From Tanticharoenia sakaeratensis NBRC 103193 (GTDB lineage: Bacteria > Pseudomonadota > Alphaproteobacteria > Acetobacterales > Acetobacteraceae), in the NCBI RefSeq assembly GCF_000963885.1, contig NZ_BALE01000012.1:95351-159350 (forward strand): a stretch of 64,000 nucleotides of DNA, given 5' to 3'. Every line of letters begins with the position of its first letter. The stretch's first letter is position 1. Positions 8,245 to 18,162 of this stretch are shown one piece after another. The notes beneath the pieces were generated by a model that had not been told where the DNA came from, searched no databases, and saw only the letters and a program-made list of their open reading frames with translations. Both the position numbers and the translations under genes were made by a program.

Positions 8245-8997
8245 TCAGGCCTGCCGGGCATCCAGTCTCTTGCGGATGTCCTGGACGAAGCGCGAATACC
8301 GCACGCCCCACATGAAAACGCGCAGGACAGCGCGGGCCGGCCAGCGACAGGGACGCCTCACCTGCAGAAGTAGAATGTACCGGGGGGCGGACGTGTTGTT
8401 CCAGACCGCATGGTTGTAGGTGTCATCAAACAGGATCGTTCGACCGTCTTCCCAGGGAATGACGCGCAAGCCCTCCGGCGTCTCGAACTGGATCCAGCAG
8501 TGTTCCCTGTCCTGCGGAACCTTCAGGGCCAGATGGAAGGTCAGCAGCCCCTTCGTCATGCCGCGATGTCGTGGAATATGGCATCCCGGTTCGAGAACCG
8601 AAAAAGAGGCCGTCACAAGATCCGGAATACTGTCGATCAGGCTGGCCGTCGTCGGAACGCGCGCGCGATTTTCCCGACGCCGGTATCCGTAGCCTTCAAG
8701 GAAATAGGACCTCCAGCGGCGGTCGGCTGCGATGCGTCCATGATCGGGCGAAATATCGCCAAGCGATGGAATGTCTGCCGCACGAATGGCAATGGCTTCG
8801 GCGCGAATGGATTGCCAGTTTGCACGGATCATTTCGATCCACGGCAGATCGCGCTCCGAGAATATCGCTCGGTCCGGCAGCAATGCATAATGCATGACGA
8901 AGCGGTCGAGGTTGTCCCGCAAACCCTTGGTCAGATGATAGATCGTCTTCTTCTTCGTCAGGCCGGCGTCCTTGCGCCGCATGGCCTTCAGTATCAA
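8245..8997 (-). CDS. Aspartyl/asparaginyl beta-hydroxylase family dioxygenase (LpxO-like)
   Basis: Fe(II)/2-oxoglutarate dioxygenase of the family that includes LpxO, which 2-hydroxylates lipid A acyl chains. The 250-residue protein has the family's histidine signature: H144 (HRGMTKG), H155 (LLTFHLAL) and H196 (DDTYNHAVWN), with R206 in the following strand as the likely 2-oxoglutarate contact. The start is a TTG at 8997, chosen because GGAGGG lies 7 bases before it; an ATG at 8982 is the alternative. It stands alone, convergent with secB. Lipid A modification is the likeliest role by family, but peptide hydroxylation cannot be excluded. Confidence 0.8.
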   Translation of the reverse strand: MILKAMRRKDAGLTKKKTIYHLTKGLRDNLDRFVMHYALLPDRAIFSERDLPWIEMIRANWQSIRAEAIAIRAADIPSLGDISPDHGRIAADRRWRSYFLEGYGYRRRENRARVPTTASLIDSIPDLVTASFSVLEPGCHIPRHRGMTKGLLTFHLALKVPQDREHCWIQFETPEGLRVIPWEDGRTILFDDTYNHAVWNNTSAPRYILLLQVRRPCRWPARAVLRVFMWGVRYSRFVQDIRKRLDARQA

Positions 8998-9051
8998 CTT
9001 TTGTCCCTCCCCGACGTGCCGTCTCGTGGAGGCGCACTGTCAACATTCGGT

Positions 9052-9068
9052 CCCGCATGAAATGCGGG
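9052..9068. repeat. Small perfect hairpin upstream of the LpxO-like gene
   Basis: CCCGCAT-GAA-ATGCGGG, a 7-bp perfect stem in the 252-bp spacer between the hydroxylase start and the hemD stop. No T-run follows. It could end the hemCD transcript or be regulatory. Confidence 0.35.
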
Positions 9069-9249
9069 CATCGAAATGTTCACCCGATCAGCGCAGTTTC
9101 GGAACCCTTGGGCAGTATATTCGTGTGTGACCTAGGTATTCGCAAAACCCGTTTGACATCAGCGCACGAAAAGGTTCCGACACCGCAACCCCTCTATGTA
9201 CGGGCATCGGTCGAACCGGAATGAATGTATCGCCTCTCGGGCGTGCAAG

Positions 9250-9972
9250 TCAGGGCCGAGACAGGGCATCGAGCATGGCCGCGGCATCCGGCCGCACCGC
9301 AACACGGATACCGGCCCAGGAACGAGCCGCCAGTTCCAGCGCCACCGGCCCAGATATTGCAATCGCCTGCGCGCGACGCAGGCTTGCCTCATCGGCGTCA
9401 GATGCGGCGCCTACGAAAGCACGCGCCGTGGCCGCAGAGAAAAACAGGGCCGCAGCCGGGGCCGCAGCCCATGCAGCCATCGCATCACCCGGAAGGTGGG
9501 CCACGGGCCGAGCCGCATACCCGACGCGACGGATGACGTGAAATCCTGCCCGACGCAGTGACCGCGCCAATCCCAGCCCCTCTCCTGCCCCCGACATCAG
9601 GACAAGACGACTGCCACGTTCCAGAGCCGATTCGATCCGGACACGCAAATCCTCGGCGTTGCCCGATGCACTTTCGACACGCGAAAATCCTGCGGCGCGT
9701 GCCCGGTTCGCAGTGCGATCCCCGACAGCAAAGAGCAGCATCCCGGCATCTATCGCACCGTGCCGCATAGCGGCGGTCAAAGCCGGGACGGCCTGCCCGC
9801 TCGTCATCACGACGGCATCAGGCACGTGTGCGGGAAAAGACGGCGTGCGGAACGAGACGCGCAGGAGCGGACAGGCGATCGGTTCGAATCCAGCAGCGCG
9901 GACGGCCTCCACCGTCTCCGTCAGGCCCGGTTCAGGACGGGTGACGAGAACACGGGGGCCAATGGCACTCAC
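9250..9972 (-). CDS. hemD: Uroporphyrinogen-III synthase
   Basis: Cyclises hydroxymethylbilane to uroporphyrinogen III with inversion of ring D, in the cytoplasm. The 240-residue protein starts with the typical VLVTRPEPG strand. It has the two-domain low-conservation layout of the family, with the VMTSGQAVPAL segment in place of the usual xTSxxAV and LFFSAATARAF in the second half. It overlaps hemC by 4 bp (ATGA), so the two consecutive pathway enzymes are co-translated. Confidence 0.92.
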   Translation of the reverse strand: MSAIGPRVLVTRPEPGLTETVEAVRAAGFEPIACPLLRVSFRTPSFPAHVPDAVVMTSGQAVPALTAAMRHGAIDAGMLLFAVGDRTANRARAAGFSRVESASGNAEDLRVRIESALERGSRLVLMSGAGEGLGLARSLRRAGFHVIRRVGYAARPVAHLPGDAMAAWAAAPAAALFFSAATARAFVGAASDADEASLRRAQAIAISGPVALELAARSWAGIRVAVRPDAAAMLDALSRP

Positions 9973-11036
9973 ACAGGTTCGACGTCCGCGAAGATATCGG
10001 CAGGCGAGTCGGCCCGCAGGCTGTGACCAAGCTCGGTCCCGAGCCTGCGTGCGTCGCGCGCGGGGCCGCTGACACGCCGGCGCAGCAGGAAAGAGCCATC
10101 TTCACGTGCGACAAGACCGTCCAGCGTCAGCATCTGGCCGCTCGGATCGAGCTGCGCATGACCGCCGATCGGCGTGCGGCAGGACCCATCGAGCTCCGCC
10201 AGCAGCGCCCGCTCGGCCGTCGACACTGCACGGGCGACAGGGTCTTCGATCGCCGACAGAAGCTCGCGCAATTCAGCATCGCTTTCGCGCACGGTCACGC
10301 CGACGATGCCCTGACCGGCCGCCGGCACCATGATATCGGGCGCCAGCACGATATCCGCGCGGTCCTCCATGCCGAGACGCCGCAATCCGGCGAGGGCCAG
10401 CATGGTCGCGTCGCAGACACCGGAGGCAAGCTTGTCGAGCCGTGTCTGGACGTTTCCGCGCAGAAGGCAGAAACGCAGGTCCGGTCGCATGGCCGACAAC
10501 TGTGCCTGTCGCCTCGTTGACGAACACCCGACGAGAGCGCCTTCGGGAAGGCTGTCGAGCGGATGTCCGGATCTAGGCGGCACCAGTCCGGGCCGCAGGA
10601 TCAGCGCATCACGTGCATCCTCGCGACGCAGCGTGCAGGCCAGCACGAGGCCGGGCGGCAGTGTCGTCTCGAGGTCCTTCAGGCTGTGAACCGCAAAATC
10701 GATCCGCCCTTCCGCCAGGGCCTCATGGATTTCCTTGGAAAACAGCCCCTTGCCACCGATATCGGCCAGACGCCGCCCGAGCTCGCGATCGCCCGTCGTG
10801 TTGATCTGGTGTTCCTGAAATGCGCCCATATCGCGCAGCACCGGGCAGAACCGCGTCAGCCGCGTCAGGAATGCCCGCGTCTGCACCAGCGCGAGCGGCG
10901 ACCCGCGCGTGCCGACACGTAGCGGCAGGGTATGCCGCGGGCTCGCACGATGGCTCGCCAGTCGCCCGACGGCACCGGCCGCGACCTGCTGAAGACGAGT
11001 GGAGAGGATGAAGGGCTGCGGATCGCGGGCGGTCAT
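9969..11036 (-). CDS. hemC: Hydroxymethylbilane synthase (porphobilinogen deaminase)
   Basis: Condenses four porphobilinogen units to hydroxymethylbilane. The core starts at about residue 38 (LRVGTRGSPLALVQ). The ELDGSCRTPIGGH segment carries the cysteine that anchors the dipyrromethane cofactor. The product is 355 residues, about 35-40 longer than usual because of an N-terminal extension; the true start may lie further in, but no internal ATG precedes the core. It is the first gene of a hemC-hemD pair, divergent from tsaD, as in many proteobacteria. Confidence 0.95.
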   Translation of the reverse strand: MTARDPQPFILSTRLQQVAAGAVGRLASHRASPRHTLPLRVGTRGSPLALVQTRAFLTRLTRFCPVLRDMGAFQEHQINTTGDRELGRRLADIGGKGLFSKEIHEALAEGRIDFAVHSLKDLETTLPPGLVLACTLRREDARDALILRPGLVPPRSGHPLDSLPEGALVGCSSTRRQAQLSAMRPDLRFCLLRGNVQTRLDKLASGVCDATMLALAGLRRLGMEDRADIVLAPDIMVPAAGQGIVGVTVRESDAELRELLSAIEDPVARAVSTAERALLAELDGSCRTPIGGHAQLDPSGQMLTLDGLVAREDGSFLLRRRVSGPARDARRLGTELGHSLRADSPADIFADVEPV

Positions 11037-11129
11037 GGCAACGCTTCGTAGCGCATCGCGCGCCCTTGGGAAATCGGCCTTGGAGCAGAAGGGGTTCGCG
11101 CCGACGCATGCGTGTTATAGAGCCACCGC

Positions 11130-12197
11130 ATGAGCCATGGTTTCAGACCTGCCCCGGTGCTTGCGATCGAGACGTCCTGCGACGACACGGCGTGTGCCGT
11201 TCTCGCACAGGACGGAACGGTGCTGGCCGAGCGCGTGGTCTCCCAGACGGCACACGCGGCACTGGGCGGCGTGGTTCCGGAAATCGCGGCGCGCGCCCAT
11301 CTGGATGTGCTGCCCGCCCTGACGCGGGCCGTGCTCGGCGACGCGGGGCTGAACTTGCAGCATCTTGGCGCCATTGCCGCCAGCACAGGCCCCGGCCTGA
11401 TCGGCGGCCTGATCGTCGGCAGCACGTTTGCCAAGGGCCTGGCGCTCGCGCGCGGCCTGCCGTTCATCGCCGTCAATCATATCGAGGCCCATGCGCTGAC
11501 CGCCCGCCTGCCCTCTGTCGCCGGTCCGGGCGGTCTCTCCTTTCCGTATCTGCTGCTGCTGGTTTCGGGCGGCCACTGTCAGTGCGTGGCCGTTCGCGGG
11601 GTCGGCCATTATGAACGTCTCGGCGGCACGATCGACGATGCAGCCGGGGAAGCCTTCGACAAGGTTGCAAAGATGCTGGGGCTGGGCTGGCCCGGCGGTC
11701 CCGCTGTCGAAGCACTGGCTCGCGAAGGCGATCCGGAGGCCGTGGACCTGCCACGCCCGCTTTACGGCAAGCCCGGCTGCGATTTCTCGTTTTCAGGCCT
11801 GAAAACGGCCGTCTCGCGCAAGCTCGAACCATTCGGCAGGGCAGCCCTTCCGCTGCGCGACGCTGCCGACATGGCGGCAAGCTTCCAGGCCTGTGTCGCG
11901 GACATCATGGCCGATCGCGCCGAACACGCGGCCCGGCTCGTTCCCGATGCGACCGCACTCGTGGTCGCAGGCGGCGTGGCCGCGAACAGCGCCATCCGGC
12001 AGGCCCTCGAGGGCGTGGCATCGTCCCGCAACTGGCGCTTTCTCGCGCCGCCGCTGAGACTGTGCACCGACAATGCCGTCATGGTCGCATGGGCCGCGAT
12101 CGAGCACCTGCGGGCCCGGGGCGATGCGCCGGACGACCTGACGGTTGCAGCGCGCCCCCGATGGCCACTTTCTGAAAGTCTGGCACGCACCGCATGA
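11130..12197 (+). CDS. tsaD: tRNA N6-adenosine threonylcarbamoyltransferase TsaD
   Basis: Transfers the threonylcarbamoyl group to A37 of ANN-decoding tRNAs. The 355-residue protein has the N-terminal ASKHA nucleotide-binding fold ([13 protein letters not shown]), the metal-binding HIEAH motif and the SGGHCQ loop. A second [10 protein letters not shown] loop follows in the C-terminal half. Length is typical for the bacterial enzyme. Its stop overlaps the rlmJ start by 4 bp. Confidence 0.96.
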   Translation: MSHGFRPAPVLAIETSCDDTACAVLAQDGTVLAERVVSQTAHAALGGVVPEIAARAHLDVLPALTRAVLGDAGLNLQHLGAIAASTGPGLIGGLIVGSTFAKGLALARGLPFIAVNHIEAHALTARLPSVAGPGGLSFPYLLLLVSGGHCQCVAVRGVGHYERLGGTIDDAAGEAFDKVAKMLGLGWPGGPAVEALAREGDPEAVDLPRPLYGKPGCDFSFSGLKTAVSRKLEPFGRAALPLRDAADMAASFQACVADIMADRAEHAARLVPDATALVVAGGVAANSAIRQALEGVASSRNWRFLAPPLRLCTDNAVMVAWAAIEHLRARGDAPDDLTVAARPRWPLSESLARTA

Positions 12198-13024
12198 ATT
12201 ACCGGCACGCCTTTCACGCCGGCAATTTCGCCGACTGCATGAAACATGCGCTCCTCGTCGCCCTGCTGCAGGCGCTGCAGCGCAAACCCGGTGGCCTGTG
12301 CGTGCTCGACACCCATTCGGGGATCGGGGGCTACGACCTGACGAGCGGCCCTGCCGAACGGACTGGCGAATGGCGTTCCGGCATCGGCGCGCTCCTGGAT
12401 GCGCCGCCCGATGCGGCCCTGACACCGTATCTTCAGATCGTGCGGAATTTCGGCGCGCCCGCACGCTATCCGGGCTCCCCTGAGATCGTGGCCTCGCTTC
12501 TCAGGCCGCAGGATCGCCTGATCGCGTGCGAACTGCATCCTGAAGATGCTGCCACTCTGCGCCGCACGATGGGGCGGCGCAGCGGTGTCGCGATCCACGA
12601 GCGCGACGGATTTGGCGCCATCCGCGCTCTCCTGCCCCCGGGTGACCTGCGACGCGGTCTCGTGCTGATCGATCCGCCATTCGAGCGACCGGACGATTTC
12701 ACGCGCGCCGCGCAGGCACTGGCCACGGCGGCAAAGCGTTTTCCGGGTGGCGTACTCGCCGTCTGGTATCCGATCAAGCACCGCGCCCCGGTGCGAGCCT
12801 TCTTGGCCGAGGTTGAAGCTGCCGGCCTGCGCGATGTGATCACGGCGGAACTGCTGCTGCGGGAACCAGTCGATCCGACGCGCCTGAACGGCGCGGGACT
12901 TCTGGTGGTGCGCCCACCTTACGGCTTTGCGGAAACCGCGACAGCGATCCTTGACGCGCTCAGCCGCCTGCTTGCGCCCGATGCGGATGCGTGCTCGGGC
13001 GTTTCGCGCATCGTAGACGAATGA
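12194..13024 (+). CDS. rlmJ: 23S rRNA (adenine-2030-N6)-methyltransferase
   Basis: Methylates A2030 of 23S rRNA. The 276-residue protein begins with the family hallmark [18 protein letters not shown]. It then has the SAM-binding [12 protein letters not shown] segment and the catalytic DPPF motif. Family and length match RlmJ closely. The ATG overlaps the tsaD stop, so it is probably translated by coupling. gpsA follows 16 bp downstream, making a tsaD-rlmJ-gpsA operon. Confidence 0.94.
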   Translation: MNYRHAFHAGNFADCMKHALLVALLQALQRKPGGLCVLDTHSGIGGYDLTSGPAERTGEWRSGIGALLDAPPDAALTPYLQIVRNFGAPARYPGSPEIVASLLRPQDRLIACELHPEDAATLRRTMGRRSGVAIHERDGFGAIRALLPPGDLRRGLVLIDPPFERPDDFTRAAQALATAAKRFPGGVLAVWYPIKHRAPVRAFLAEVEAAGLRDVITAELLLREPVDPTRLNGAGLLVVRPPYGFAETATAILDALSRLLAPDADACSGVSRIVDE

Positions 13025-13040
13025 AAACGGGAAGACGGAC

Positions 13041-14000
13041 ATGAGCGTGCCCCATATTGCGGTCATCGGCGGCGGCGCCTGGGGGATCGCACTCGCGGCC
13101 CAGAGCGCGCGCGCGGGTGCGGCCGTCACACTGTGGATGCGCTCGCCGCCGCCGCCCGGCACGCGCCGACTGCCGCGCCTGCCGGACATCGAGATCCCGC
13201 CCGGCATCACCATCACGCACGAAGTACCCCGCTCGGCCGATCTCGCCCTTCTGGCAGTCCCGATGCAGACGCTGCGCGACATTTCCAACCGACTTGAGAT
13301 CAACGCGCCTCTGATCGCATGCTGCAAGGGGATCGAGCGCGAGACGGGTCGCCTCCCCCTCGACATTCTTGCCGAGACCCGGCCCGGCCATGACCGGGGC
13401 ATGTTGTCCGGCCCCAATTTCGCAATCGAGGTCGCCCAGGGTCTTCCGGCGGCAGCTGTGCTTGCCGCCGCCGACCTGACGACGGCGCGCACGATGGCAG
13501 CCCTTGTCGGCACGGCCACATTCCGCGTGTATGCCAGCGACGATCCGGCGGGCGTTCAGCTCGCGGGTGCCGCCAAGAACGTGATCGCGATCGGTGCGGG
13601 CGTCGCAATCGGCGCAGGCCTGGGCGAAAACGCCCGAGCGGCCCTGATCACCCGGGCGGTGGCTGAAATCGGACGTCTGTCCGAGGCAATGGGCGGTCGG
13701 GCGACCACGGTCGCGGGCCTTGCGGGCCTTGGCGACCTGATCCTGACCTGCACCGGGCGCGGCTCGCGCAACTACAGTCTGGGACTCGCACTGGGCGCGG
13801 GCGAACGCCTTGCCGACATCCTCGCCTCCCGCAGCACGGTCGCCGAAGGTGTTGCGACCGCGCCGGCCCTTCTGGCGCTCGCACGACGCCATCATGTTGC
13901 GATGCCGATCGTCGAGACAACCGCGCGTCTGCTGTCAGGCGAGTTCGATGTCAGCCGCGCGCGAGACCTGCTGCTGGACCGTCCGCCCGCTGTCGAATGA
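13041..14000 (+). CDS. gpsA: NAD(P)-dependent glycerol-3-phosphate dehydrogenase
   Basis: Makes sn-glycerol 3-phosphate from dihydroxyacetone phosphate for phospholipid synthesis. The 319-residue protein has the dinucleotide-binding loop GGGAWGIALA at the N-terminus. The AAKNVIAIGAG helix carries the catalytic lysine, and the TVAGLAGLGDLILTC segment is typical of GpsA. It is the third gene of the tsaD-rlmJ-gpsA run. It supplies the same metabolite that GlpD (59118) consumes. Confidence 0.95.
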   Translation: MSVPHIAVIGGGAWGIALAAQSARAGAAVTLWMRSPPPPGTRRLPRLPDIEIPPGITITHEVPRSADLALLAVPMQTLRDISNRLEINAPLIACCKGIERETGRLPLDILAETRPGHDRGMLSGPNFAIEVAQGLPAAAVLAAADLTTARTMAALVGTATFRVYASDDPAGVQLAGAAKNVIAIGAGVAIGAGLGENARAALITRAVAEIGRLSEAMGGRATTVAGLAGLGDLILTCTGRGSRNYSLGLALGAGERLADILASRSTVAEGVATAPALLALARRHHVAMPIVETTARLLSGEFDVSRARDLLLDRPPAVE

Positions 14001-14108
14001 CAGAAAACGACACATGGTCATGAACCGTCATGCCGCTGAACGGTTCTGGTTGAACCGGCCTGCAGACGCATCCGGTCTTGTTCAAGGTTCAGGAGCGGCG
14101 GTTCAGGC

Positions 14109-14837
14109 ATGTGGATGCGTAACGAAGCCATGCGGCGTTTTATCGGTCGCAACAAGATAGCCCGCGCCCTGACTTTCGGAATGCAGAACATTCTGCAAAC
14201 CCGCCTTCTGAGCGGTCACAAGCACCCTGAAACGCTCGGCCGCCTGCGCGATTGCCGCAAGCGCGCCCATTCCCTTCTCAGCGCCGACGAATCCTTCATC
14301 GTGCATGAGATCGCGAGTGCCCAGAGCCGCCTGCCCGGCGATTTTGCCGAATTCGGCGTCTACCGGGGCGCCTCGGCGCACCTGATCGGCTCGGTCAAGG
14401 GTGCACGCCGCCTGCATCTGTTCGACACGTTCGACGGGTTGCCGGACATGGGCGGCAAGGACGAGCCGGTCTTTCACAAGGGGCAGTTCACAGGCACCCT
14501 GAATGCCGTGCGCGACCTTATGCGCAATATCCCGGACGTCGCCTTCCATCAGGGCATGTTTCCCGACAGCACGGCGGGGCTCGAGCAACTGAGGTTCTCG
14601 TTCGTGCATCTCGATGTCGATCTGCATGACGCGACACTGGCAGGGCTGCGGTATTTCTATCCGCGCATGGTGCCCGGCGGCATCATCCTGACCCACGATT
14701 ATTCCATCGTGGACGGTGTGCGCCGCGCGTTCCGGACCTTTCTGGCCGATCGCCCGGAGGGCGTCATCGAATTGCCGACGACGCAGGCGATGATCGTGCG
14801 TCAGGCAGCCGACCATGCACAGGCCATGGCTGCCTGA
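14109..14837 (+). CDS. TylF/MycF-type class I SAM-dependent methyltransferase
   Basis: A 242-residue protein of the macrocin O-methyltransferase (TylF) family, which in other organisms methylates sugar hydroxyls of secondary metabolites or polysaccharides. Visible signatures are FAEFGVYRGASAHLI (SAM site), LFDTFDGLP, and VHLDVDLHDAT followed by YFYPRMVPGGIILTHDY (metal/catalytic region). It stands alone, with no biosynthetic cluster around it, so the substrate is unknown. The start at 14109 is the longest ATG frame; 14130 is possible. Confidence 0.8.
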   Translation: MWMRNEAMRRFIGRNKIARALTFGMQNILQTRLLSGHKHPETLGRLRDCRKRAHSLLSADESFIVHEIASAQSRLPGDFAEFGVYRGASAHLIGSVKGARRLHLFDTFDGLPDMGGKDEPVFHKGQFTGTLNAVRDLMRNIPDVAFHQGMFPDSTAGLEQLRFSFVHLDVDLHDATLAGLRYFYPRMVPGGIILTHDYSIVDGVRRAFRTFLADRPEGVIELPTTQAMIVRQAADHAQAMAA

Positions 14838-14844
14838 AACATCC

Positions 14845-16089
14845 TCAGCCGATGAACAGGCCTGCGATGGTGGCGCTCATGGCATTCGACAGGGCGCCCC
14901 CCAGCACGGCACGCGGCGCGAGCCGTGCGATCTCGGCCCGACGCTCCGGCACGATCCCGCCATACACGCCCACCAGAATACCGATCGTCGAGATATTGGC
15001 GAAGCCGCACAATGCGAAAGACGCGATGGCCGTCCCCCGCGCGGACAACATATGCGCCGTGATCATCGGCTGCATTGCCACATAAGCCACGAACTCGTTG
15101 AACGCGAATTTCTGGCCCAGAAGACTGCCGATCGCGCGACAATCCGACCACGGTGCGCCCATGGCCCAGGCGACGGGTGCCAGGGCAAATCCCAGGATAC
15201 CGTGCAGCGATACCGTCTCGTCGCCGAACCAGCGGCCCACGCCGTGAAGGACGCCGTCCACCAGTGCGATCAGGCTGACAAAGGCGACCAGCATTGCCGC
15301 CACCGCGACGGCCACGCGGACACCCGCGTTCGTTCCTTCTGAAATCGCTTCGAAAATGCCACCCGCCCGTTCATCCAGCGACAGGGCCGCGGCCGGCATC
15401 GATGGCTCGTCCGCGGATGGATAGAGCAGCTTGGCGAACAGAAGCCCACCGGGGATCGCCATGAAGGATGCGGCGATCAGGTAGTCCATCGGAACACCCA
15501 GTGCCGCGTAACCCGCCAGCACCGAACCCGCGACCGACGCCGGCCCCGCGCACATCACGGTAAAGAGTTCGGCCGTGCCGAGCCGGGCGAGATAGGGGCG
15601 AAGGGCGACCGGCATTTCGCTCTGCCCGAGAAAGATCGTCAGCACGGCCGAGAAACTCTCGATCGCGCTGGTCCCGATCAGGCTCCGGACCGCACCGCCG
15701 ACCACGCGGGCCACGAACTGCATGACGCCGAAATGATACAGGATGGCAATCAGCGCGCTGATGTAGATGATCTGCGGCAGAACCTGCAGCGCGAACACAA
15801 ATCCGCCGCCGCCGAACAGGGCTGTCATCTTCGGCCCGACAAGCCCGCCGAACAGGAAGGCCGTGCCGTCCCGTCCATAGGACAGGACCATATCCGCGCC
15901 GTTTGCCACGGCATGCAGCGCAGCGCGCCCCGGCGGCACGAACAGGATCAGTGCCCCGATCGCGATCTGCAAGGCCAGCGCCGCGAAGACGATCCGCGGC
16001 GAAATCCGCCTGGGCGTCCGAGAGAAGGCAGCGGCCGCTGCAAGCAGCAGCGCCATGCCGAACACTGCACGCAGGACATGGATCAGCAC
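14845..16089 (-). CDS. Concentrative nucleoside transporter (NupC/CNT family)
   Basis: Inner-membrane ion-coupled importer of nucleosides. The 414-residue protein is mostly transmembrane and contains the CNT core. That core includes the GLVGPKMTALFGGGGFVFALQ stretch, the QSEMPVALRPYL segment and the MTAHMLSARG segment near the C-terminus. Length agrees with bacterial CNT proteins (about 400). It is convergent with the TylF gene and divergent from the glutathione peroxidase gene. No nucleoside catabolic genes are nearby. Confidence 0.88.
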   Translation of the reverse strand: MLIHVLRAVFGMALLLAAAAAFSRTPRRISPRIVFAALALQIAIGALILFVPPGRAALHAVANGADMVLSYGRDGTAFLFGGLVGPKMTALFGGGGFVFALQVLPQIIYISALIAILYHFGVMQFVARVVGGAVRSLIGTSAIESFSAVLTIFLGQSEMPVALRPYLARLGTAELFTVMCAGPASVAGSVLAGYAALGVPMDYLIAASFMAIPGGLLFAKLLYPSADEPSMPAAALSLDERAGGIFEAISEGTNAGVRVAVAVAAMLVAFVSLIALVDGVLHGVGRWFGDETVSLHGILGFALAPVAWAMGAPWSDCRAIGSLLGQKFAFNEFVAYVAMQPMITAHMLSARGTAIASFALCGFANISTIGILVGVYGGIVPERRAEIARLAPRAVLGGALSNAMSATIAGLFIG

Positions 16090-16210
16090 TATGTAGCTTC
16101 GCTTTCAACAAACACGGAGGTCCGTTCGACAGGCTGCGGTGCAATCAGCCGTTTGTCCAGCGCACCGCGCTTGCGTAGAGTGGGTCCCCGATACTCTTCC
16201 CACAGCCTGG

Positions 16211-16714
16211 ATGCCCATGTCCCAGACCGCGACAACCGCTTTCGATTTCAGCCTTACCGGTCTCGACGGCCGCACGATCGATCTCGATGCGTATCGCGGA
16301 CGTCCGATCCTGATCGCCAACACGGCCTCCGAATGCGGATTCACCTCTCAGTATGAGGGACTGCAGTCGGTATGGACACGGTGGCGCGATTCGGGCCTCG
16401 TGGTCATCGCAGTGCCGAGCAACGATTTCGGCCAGCAGGAGCCCGGCGACGCCGAACAGATCGGGCGCGTCTGCTACAACAACTACGGCGTGAGCTTTCC
16501 CGTTGCAGCCAAGAGCCCGGTCAAGGGTGCGCACGCCATCCCGCTGTTTTCCTGGCTCGCGCGACAGGGCGGTTTCCTCGCCCGGCCGCGGTGGAACTTC
16601 TACAAATACATCATCGGGCGCGACGGTACACTCGCGACGTGGTTCTCGAGCATCTCGCGCCCGGACTCGGAGCGGGTGCAGTCGGCCGTCATGCGTGTCG
16701 TGCTGGATCACTGA
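16211..16714 (+). CDS. Glutathione peroxidase family thiol peroxidase
   Basis: Reduces hydroperoxides. The 167-residue protein has the catalytic cysteine in ASECGFTSQ, the glutamine in SNDFGQQEPG, and the WNFYKYIIGRDG segment that supplies the tryptophan and asparagine of the Gpx tetrad. Cysteine replaces selenocysteine, as in most bacteria. The start at 16211 (MPMSQ) is chosen because the frame upstream does not resemble the family. The AEC transporter gene starts 9 bp downstream. Confidence 0.93.
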   Translation: MPMSQTATTAFDFSLTGLDGRTIDLDAYRGRPILIANTASECGFTSQYEGLQSVWTRWRDSGLVVIAVPSNDFGQQEPGDAEQIGRVCYNNYGVSFPVAAKSPVKGAHAIPLFSWLARQGGFLARPRWNFYKYIIGRDGTLATWFSSISRPDSERVQSAVMRVVLDH

Positions 16715-16723
16715 CCGCCTGTC

Positions 16724-17704
16724 ATGACCGCCATTATCGGAATTCTGGTGCCGATCTTCGGCCTGATCGCACTCGGCTATGCCGCAGGTCTGAAGAACTG
16801 GTTCGGTCACGGCGCGACGGACTGCCTCAATCGTTTCGTCGTCCGTGTGGCCCTGCCCGCCCAGCTCTTCGTGGCGACCGCACAGACACCCGGGCATGTG
16901 CTGCTGCAACCCGGATTGCTCATTGTGTTCGGGACGGGATGCCTGCTGACGGCACTCCTCGGATGGGTGTTCGACTGGATGCGTCCGACGGAACGCGACC
17001 ACCGAATGTCCGGTGCCGCGATCGAAGGCCTCTGCGCCGGCTACAGCAACACGGCCTTCATCGGTATCCCGGTCTGTCTCGCCGTGTTCGGCCCCGGCAG
17101 CATGGCAGCCGTCACGATCGCATCCCTGCTGACCGTGTGCCTGCTGTTCGCGATCGCGATCGCCCTGGTCGAGTTCGAGAACGCCGGAGCGGATCCAGCC
17201 GCTCAGCGCAGCGCCGCCCAGGTTCTGGGACAGGTCATGCTTGGGCTGCTGCGCAACCCGCTTGTCTTCATGCCCCTGGCAGGCGGCGTGCTGAACGCAA
17301 GCGGGATCGGCCTCGCCGGCCCGTTTGCCGCGACCGCGCAGTTGATCGGCAGCGCCTCGAGTCCGTGCGCGCTCGTGACGATCGGATTGTTCCTTGCCGA
17401 CACGCGTCCGGGCTCCGCCCGGTCCACGGTCCGTCGTGTGCCGCCGATGGCCGTGGCACGGCTCGTGACGTTGAAACTGCTCGTTCAGCCGGGTGTCACG
17501 GCCATGACGGCACTCGCCGTGAAGATGCTTGACCGCACCACGTTCGAGGAAGCCGTGCTGCTGGCCGCACTGCCGACCGGGACGGGACCGTTCATGCTTG
17601 CGAAACTCTACGATCGCGAGGCCAGGGTCGCGAGCCGTGCGATCCTGGTTTCGACGTTGCTGTCCGCCGTGACGATCGCCGCACTCCTGCGCGCATTCGG
17701 TTGA
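16724..17704 (+). CDS. AEC (auxin efflux carrier) family transporter
   Basis: A 326-residue integral membrane protein with about ten hydrophobic helices. It has the AEC repeat elements: N-terminal IIGILVPIFGLIALGYAAG and the NTAFIGIPVCLAVFGP segment after the cytoplasmic loop. Bacterial members move dicarboxylates or other organic anions, but substrates are poorly known. It lies 9 bp behind the peroxidase gene, so it is probably co-transcribed. Its stop codon abuts that of the convergent DUF4112 gene in a shared TGATCA. Confidence 0.87.
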   Translation: MTAIIGILVPIFGLIALGYAAGLKNWFGHGATDCLNRFVVRVALPAQLFVATAQTPGHVLLQPGLLIVFGTGCLLTALLGWVFDWMRPTERDHRMSGAAIEGLCAGYSNTAFIGIPVCLAVFGPGSMAAVTIASLLTVCLLFAIAIALVEFENAGADPAAQRSAAQVLGQVMLGLLRNPLVFMPLAGGVLNASGIGLAGPFAATAQLIGSASSPCALVTIGLFLADTRPGSARSTVRRVPPMAVARLVTLKLLVQPGVTAMTALAVKMLDRTTFEEAVLLAALPTGTGPFMLAKLYDREARVASRAILVSTLLSAVTIAALLRAFG

Positions 17705-18094
17705 TCAGAGCGGGCCGAGAGCCTGCTCGATAATGGCGATGTTGCGCAGATCCGCCTTGAACGCGGTATCGAACAGATCGCCCAGGATCGGCACGACGCC
17801 TGCGGCCGCCTCGATCGCGACATTGCCGAGCATCCGCATCAGCAGCGGACGCGGCACACCCAGCCGCCATGCCTGATGGACGATGTAGAGCGACAGCAAT
17901 GCCGAGATCGTGTCGCCGCCGCCCGGCACCAGCCCGATCAGTGTGTCCAGCCCGAAGCGCATCCGAACACCCGGGATCCGGAAGGCTCCGTTCAGCAGCC
18001 AGGCAAGCTTGCGGATCCGCGCCAGACGCGCACGCGCGTCAGCACGATCGGAGGGGCCCATGATGTCGAAGGGCGCATAGGTCCGGGTCGTCAT
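17705..18094 (-). CDS. DUF4112 membrane protein
   Basis: A 129-residue protein with the DUF4112 core: the RFGLDTLIGLVPGGGDTISA loop, a hydrophobic helix, and the GVVPILGDLFDTAFKADLRN segment. Function is unknown; the fold suggests a small membrane-associated protein. The ATG at 18094 is preferred over a TTG at 18130. Its stop is directly back to back with that of the AEC gene. Confidence 0.82.
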   Translation of the reverse strand: MTTRTYAPFDIMGPSDRADARARLARIRKLAWLLNGAFRIPGVRMRFGLDTLIGLVPGGGDTISALLSLYIVHQAWRLGVPRPLLMRMLGNVAIEAAAGVVPILGDLFDTAFKADLRNIAIIEQALGPL

Positions 18095-18162
18095 GAAGAC
18101 GGATATCGGGCGCGGTCCCTGTTGATACAAGCACCGCAGCCCCGGGCTCGGAGATCGCCGGT

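Noticed and set aside
11762..13519. A 585-codon open frame antisense to tsaD-rlmJ-gpsA
   Set aside because: It spans three well-supported genes on the other strand and shows no family signature.
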